A stretch of DNA of 64,000 nt from Pseudomonas sp. CCC3.1 (GTDB taxonomy: Bacteria; Pseudomonadota; Gammaproteobacteria; Pseudomonadales; Pseudomonadaceae). Where the stretch lies: NCBI RefSeq assembly GCF_034347405.1, contig NZ_CP133778.1, positions 1,860,001 to 1,924,000 of the forward strand, given 5' to 3'. Below, in pieces: positions 60,601 through 64,000 of this stretch (positions within the stretch are counted from its first letter, which is position 1; the number at the start of each line of letters is the position of its first letter). Under the pieces are notes generated by a model. It saw only the letters and a program-made list of their open reading frames with translations, was not told the origin of the DNA and searched no databases. Both the position numbers and the translations under genes were made by a program.

Positions 60601-60925
60601 AATGTCGTAACAATAAGCAAGGGCCGAAAGGCCCTTTCTTATGTTTCAAAATATGCTGTGCACGAAATTTTCACGTGCTGTTTAAGACAATTTGCATGCA
60701 GAATTTCGGCTCTACAGCTTTTATAAAGGCACTTGTCTGGAGTTTTCAGATAAACGCAGAGCCAAACTTTGGGTGTTAAATGGTGCGGCATCAGTGGAAA
60801 AACACCGATGATCGTGCATCATTTGCTCGCCCGCGCATGACAACTTGGCACGTGCGCCTATCAGCGCAGGTGCTGCTCATGTACAGAAAGCCACTTCAAC
60901 TTGAACCAATGGGTCCTACAACGAC
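60601..60925. other. 325-bp gap between speE and the LtaS-like gene
   Basis: It starts with the speE terminator and then shows no gene. It includes an AT-rich promoter zone near 60715-60780 and a TTGGCACG (60845) that is not followed by a proper -12 element. Confidence 0.55.
60621..60641 (+). terminator. Rho-independent terminator of speE
   Basis: GGGCC-GAAA-GGCCC with flanking AA and TTTCTT; a stable GNRA-like tetraloop. Confidence 0.85.
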
Positions 60926-63007
60926 ATGGCAAACCCGGACGCCCTAAGACAACAGAACGCTGCCTCGCGTCTGTTGCAACCGACCGTCAAATCGCATCTG
61001 GCGTTTACGCTGCTCAGTGCCTTGATCATGATGCTGATGTTTACCCTGTTGCGGGTGGCATTGCTGGTTTACAACCGGGAAATGATCCTCGATACCCCGG
61101 CCTCGACGTTCCTTGAAGCATTCGCCAACGGCCTGCGCTTTGACCTGCGTATCGTGGTTTACCTCAGTATTCCTTTGCTGCTGGCGCTGCTCAGTGCGCA
61201 CGCCATGAAGTGGCGTGGTGTCATGCGCTTCTGGCTGACAGCGGCTTCCAGTCTGGCGCTGTTTTTGGGCCTGATGGAAATGGACTTCTATCGTGAGTTC
61301 CACCAGCGCCTCAACGGGCTGGTCTTCCAATACGTGAAGGAAGACCCGAAAACCGTCATGAGCATGCTCTGGTACGGCTTCCCGGTTGTGCGTTATCTGC
61401 TGGCCTGGGCCGTGGGCACGGTAATTCTGTATTTTGCCTTCAAAGGTGCCGATCGCTTGACCCGCTCGCAGACAACTGCGGCCGCTGCTGCTGGCACCAA
61501 AGGCGCTGTAGCGCCGTGGTATGCGCGTACTGCGGTGTTTGTGGTGCTGTTGCTGGTGTGTGTGGTCGCCGCTCGCGGCACTCTGCGCCAAGGTCCTCCA
61601 CTGCGTTGGGGCGATGCCTACACAACGGACTCCAACTTCGCTAACCAATTGGGGCTTAATGGTTCCTTGTCGCTGATTGCAGCGGCGAAAAGCCGTTTCT
61701 CGGACGAGCGCAGCAATATCTGGAAGGCCACGCTGCAGCAGCCTGAAGCTCAACAGGTCGTGCGTGACATGCTGTTGACCGAGCACGACAAACTGGTCGA
61801 TCCGGACACCGCAGCTGTACGTCGTGATACGACGCCACCCGCGGAAAAAACCCTGCCGATCAAGAACGTTGTCGTCATCCTGATGGAAAGCTTTGCTGGC
61901 CATTCAGTGGGCGCGCTGGGTCGTCCCGGGAATGTCACGCCCTACTTCGACAACCTGTCTAAAGAAGGCTTGCTGTTTGAGCGCTTCTTCTCCAACGGCA
62001 CGCATACCCACCAAGGCATGTTCGCCACCATGGCGTGCTTCCCGAACCTGCCAGGTTTTGAATACCTGATGCAAACCCCGGAAGGCAGCCACAAGCTGTC
62101 CGGCCTGCCGGAACTGCTGAGTGCGCGCAAGTTTGACGACGTGTATGTGTACAACGGTGATTTCGCCTGGGACAACCAGTCAGGTTTCTTCAGTAACCAG
62201 GGCATGACTAACTTCGTTGGTCGCAACGATTTCGTGAACCCGGTGTTCTCCGATCCTACGTGGGGCGTGTCCGACCAGGACATGTTCAACCGTGGCCTCG
62301 AAGAGTTGAAGAAACGCGAAGGCAAAGAGCCGTTCTATGCGTTGCTGCAAACCCTGTCCAACCACACGCCGTACGCCTTGCCGACTCCATTGCCGGTTGA
62401 GCCTGTGACCGATCGCGGGTCGTTGAACGAGCATTTGACTGCGATGCGTTATTCGGACTGGGCATTGGGTCAGTTCTTCGAGAAAGCGCGTAAAGAACCG
62501 TACTTCAAGGAAACCTTGTTTGTGGTGGTCGGTGACCACGGTTTTGGTAACGAGCAACAGATCTCTGAAATGGACCTTGGGCGCTTTAACGTTCCGTTGC
62601 TGTTGATCGGGCCGGGCATCCAGGAGAAGTTTGGCGCACGGGTTGACACCGTGGGCACTCAAATCGACGTTGTCCCGACTATCATGGGCCGTCTGGGTGG
62701 TGAGTTCCGTCAGCAATGCTGGGGCCGCGACCTGCTGAACTTGCCGGAAGGCGACAAGGGCACAGGCGTGATCAAGCCATCGGGTAATGATCAGACGGTG
62801 GCCATCATCAATGGCGATCATCTGTTGGTTCAGCCTAAAGATATGCCTCCCAAGGTTTGGCAGTACAACCTCGGTGCTAATCCATCAGCTAAAGTAGTGA
62901 CCGATTCGCCAGACGAAGCGGAGCTTAAAAAGAAGCTCGAAGCTTTCTTGCAGACGGCGACCAAAAGCTTGCTGGATAACACGGCGGGTGTAGCCGATCC
63001 AAAGTAA
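60926..63007 (+). CDS. LtaS-like membrane sulfatase/phosphoglycerol transferase
   Basis: 693 aa: five membrane helices (to about residue 220), then a periplasmic sulfatase-fold domain. Metal and nucleophile sites are VVVILMESFAGHSVGALG, the catalytic Thr in SNGTHTHQGMFATMACF and VVVGDHGFGNEQ. In Gram-negatives such proteins modify lipids or glucans (OpgB-like) rather than making lipoteichoic acid; the acceptor is unknown. Followed by a bidirectional terminator. Confidence 0.9.
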   Translation: MANPDALRQQNAASRLLQPTVKSHLAFTLLSALIMMLMFTLLRVALLVYNREMILDTPASTFLEAFANGLRFDLRIVVYLSIPLLLALLSAHAMKWRGVMRFWLTAASSLALFLGLMEMDFYREFHQRLNGLVFQYVKEDPKTVMSMLWYGFPVVRYLLAWAVGTVILYFAFKGADRLTRSQTTAAAAAGTKGAVAPWYARTAVFVVLLLVCVVAARGTLRQGPPLRWGDAYTTDSNFANQLGLNGSLSLIAAAKSRFSDERSNIWKATLQQPEAQQVVRDMLLTEHDKLVDPDTAAVRRDTTPPAEKTLPIKNVVVILMESFAGHSVGALGRPGNVTPYFDNLSKEGLLFERFFSNGTHTHQGMFATMACFPNLPGFEYLMQTPEGSHKLSGLPELLSARKFDDVYVYNGDFAWDNQSGFFSNQGMTNFVGRNDFVNPVFSDPTWGVSDQDMFNRGLEELKKREGKEPFYALLQTLSNHTPYALPTPLPVEPVTDRGSLNEHLTAMRYSDWALGQFFEKARKEPYFKETLFVVVGDHGFGNEQQISEMDLGRFNVPLLLIGPGIQEKFGARVDTVGTQIDVVPTIMGRLGGEFRQQCWGRDLLNLPEGDKGTGVIKPSGNDQTVAIINGDHLLVQPKDMPPKVWQYNLGANPSAKVVTDSPDEAELKKKLEAFLQTATKSLLDNTAGVADPK

Positions 63008-63020
63008 GTCATCGTTCAAT

Positions 63021-63048
63021 AAAAAAGAGACCTTAGGGTCTCTTTTTT
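63021..63048. terminator. Bidirectional terminator
   Basis: AAAAAAGAGACC-TTAG-GGTCTCTTTTTT: perfect stem with A and T tracts, ending the LtaS-like gene (+) and the DUF3309 gene (-). Confidence 0.93.
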
Positions 63049-63074
63049 ATTGGAGGCAATAACGTTTCGCAGCG

Positions 63075-63227
63075 CTAGATTTTGCCGAGCAAGACCAATA
63101 TCAACAGCACAATTAGTACGGTACCGATAATGCCGGACGGACCATAACCCCAGCTTTTTGAGTGAGGAAAGACAGGCAGTCCGCCCACCAGCAGCAAGAT
63201 CAGGACGATCAGAAGAATCAGGGTCAT
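63075..63227 (-). CDS. DUF3309 small hydrophobic protein
   Basis: 50 aa, start ATG at 63227 with GAGGAAA upstream. It begins MTLILLIVLILLLVGGLPVF, has the conserved centre PHSKSWGYGPSGIIG and ends in a second hydrophobic helix, LLILVLLGKI. This matches the DUF3309 pattern of tiny two-helix proteins. Short enough to be missed by length-filtered gene finding. Confidence 0.9.
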   Translation of the reverse strand: MTLILLIVLILLLVGGLPVFPHSKSWGYGPSGIIGTVLIVLLILVLLGKI

Positions 63228-63421
63228 GACTATTTCCTCATTGAGTTATTCCAGAATGCGCGGCGTCCAGTGGGTGTTTTAATCACGGTCGGTGCGCTCT
63301 TATAAAGTCCGACTTGTTCCGTGCAAGAAAAATTCAATTTTTATTCATCAAATAGTTGGACCTTGCCTGGTCATTAGCACGCGGGTAGGGTGGCGCGCTT
63401 GCCTATCGAAGGACGTATCGC

Positions 63422-63754
63422 ATGCTTAATTATGTTTGGTTTTTTTTGGCAGCACTGTTTGAGATCGCTGGGTGTTACGGGTTCTGGATGTGGTTGCGTC
63501 AAGGCAAGAGTGCGTGGTGGGTGGTGCCCGCAGTCTTGAGCCTCGCAGTATTTGCCTTGCTCTTGACCAAGGTTGAAGCGGCTTATGCAGGGCGGGCGTA
63601 TGCGGCCTATGGCGGAATTTACATCGTGACGTCCATCGCCTGGCTGGCGGTTGTAGAGCGTGTTCGGCCGCTGGGTTCCGACTGGATTGGCCTCGGGCTG
63701 TGTCTGATTGGCGCAACGATTATCTTGTTAGGGCCACGTTTTTCAACGTCATGA
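63422..63754 (+). CDS. YnfA family (UPF0060) membrane protein
   Basis: 110 aa, four helices. The family pattern is clear: FFLAALFEIAGCYGFWMWLR, GRAYAAYGGIYIVTSIAWL, GLCLIGATIILLGPR. SMR-like small membrane protein; some reports link YnfA to drug efflux, which is not established here. Confidence 0.95.
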   Translation: MLNYVWFFLAALFEIAGCYGFWMWLRQGKSAWWVVPAVLSLAVFALLLTKVEAAYAGRAYAAYGGIYIVTSIAWLAVVERVRPLGSDWIGLGLCLIGATIILLGPRFSTS

Positions 63755-63794
63755 CAGATTTTTACCTTTGAAGGCGCGTATTCGGCAGCCGATA

Positions 63795-63867
63795 TGTAGG
63801 ATTTTTAATTTTTGCTTGTAGGAATAAAGACTCAAATATGTAGGCTTTGGATGAATTGATTTGTAGG
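63795..63867. promoter_or_regulatory. Four TGTAGG direct repeats before the CsrA-like gene
   Basis: TGTAGG at 63795, 63817, 63839 and 63862: spacing 22, 22, 23 bp, or two helical turns. They lie in an AT-rich promoter zone 63 bp before the start codon. They look like an array for a regulator bound on one DNA face. Confidence 0.6.
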
Positions 63868-63929
63868 GATTGAAGTAGCATTTTGCGCGGTTCAGTCTTT
63901 GTGGCCACCCACCCCAGAGGATGAAAGCC

Positions 63930-64000
63930 ATGCAGGTATTGAAGCGCGTAGTCGGCGAACACTTTTCAATTGGCGAAGACATTACCGTGAGAGTGATTGG
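63930..64000 (+). CDS. CsrA/RsmA-like RNA-binding regulator (3' partial)
   Basis: The open frame from 63930 (ATG; GAGG is correctly spaced, unlike for the in-frame ATG at 63921) reads MQVLKRVVGEHFSIGEDITV then RVIG and is cut by the window end. It fits the CsrA start LxLxRRVGExxxIGDDITVxVL. CsrA dimers bind GGA motifs in mRNA leaders. The sequence departs from canonical RsmA (MLILTRRVGE), so it is likely an extra paralogue. Confidence 0.75.
   Translation, partial: MQVLKRVVGEHFSIGEDITVRVI

Noticed and set aside
60845..60860. Possible sigma-54 promoter TTGGCACG before the LtaS-like gene
   Set aside because: The -12 position has TA instead of GC at the required spacing.

Overview
The window reads as a stretch of a Pseudomonas chromosome, most likely the P. 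fluorescens lineage (a P. fragi/P. psychrophila-like member is possible, low confidence). The reasons are the motC-motD-parC-parP-cheW-DUF2802 block at the end of a polar chemotaxis cluster, the complete ccmA-I operon just after it, Pseudomonas-type small proteins (DUF3509, DUF3309), and many short interspersed palindromes of the GTGGGAGCGGGCTTGCCCGC (REP/REPIN) type. I saw no rRNA, tRNA, CRISPR array, prophage or intact transposase.

Layout. 1-5.2 kb: CheB (5' end outside the window), the MotC/MotD stator, ParC/ParP polar positioning proteins, CheW and a DUF2802 protein. 5.4-9.0 kb: a LysR/NmrA divergent pair, the deleted remnant of a VOC gene, and an amidase. 9.0-10.9 kb: an FlhB-tail homologue and a FliK-like protein on the minus strand. 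11.0-18.1 kb: ccmABCDEFGHI for cytochrome c maturation, nearly all with overlapping stops and starts. 18.2-24.6 kb: a lipoprotein, a PhzF-fold isomerase, topoisomerase III, a sulfate-binding protein, a Kv-like channel with a zinc-ribbon tail, and a urea transporter.

24.7-42.5 kb is a purine/glyoxylate region. Minus-strand puuE-uraD-alc-allA-puuD-(NCS2 permease)-tsx-tsx and divergent hiuH take urate through 5-hydroxyisourate, OHCU, allantoin, allantoate and ureidoglycolate to glyoxylate plus urea. gcl-hyi-glxR then take glyoxylate to glycerate, and the urea transporter lies just beyond glxR. A 10-bp palindrome, TTGTATACAA (one copy TTGTGTACAA), recurs before gcl, glcG/hbpS, puuE, hiuH and a LysE exporter, suggesting one regulon whose regulator is not in the window. 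A RutR-like TetR gene, a DUF808 membrane protein and a TetR/MFS divergon with three operator palindromes lie inside this region.

42.6-64 kb is mostly housekeeping: MarR, a PLP aminotransferase, GST, glutaredoxin, FolE, an Smr protein, an isochorismatase-fold protein lacking its usual Cys, PrmB, a GH3 enzyme, an unusual GNAT-like tail-anchored protein, a secreted alpha/beta hydrolase, AroC, an MFS permease, mtnB-mtnD-mtnC for methionine salvage, small conserved proteins, SpeE, an LtaS-like sulfatase, a 50-aa DUF3309 protein, YnfA, and the start of a CsrA-like gene cut by the window end.

The most unusual DNA is a 271-bp MITE-like element at 37624-37894. It could fold into a three-way junction, is flanked by CTAG, and replaces the 3' end of allA. 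Also notable are four TGTAGG direct repeats at 22/22/23-bp spacing upstream of the CsrA-like gene, and three families of dispersed palindromes sitting at gene joints.
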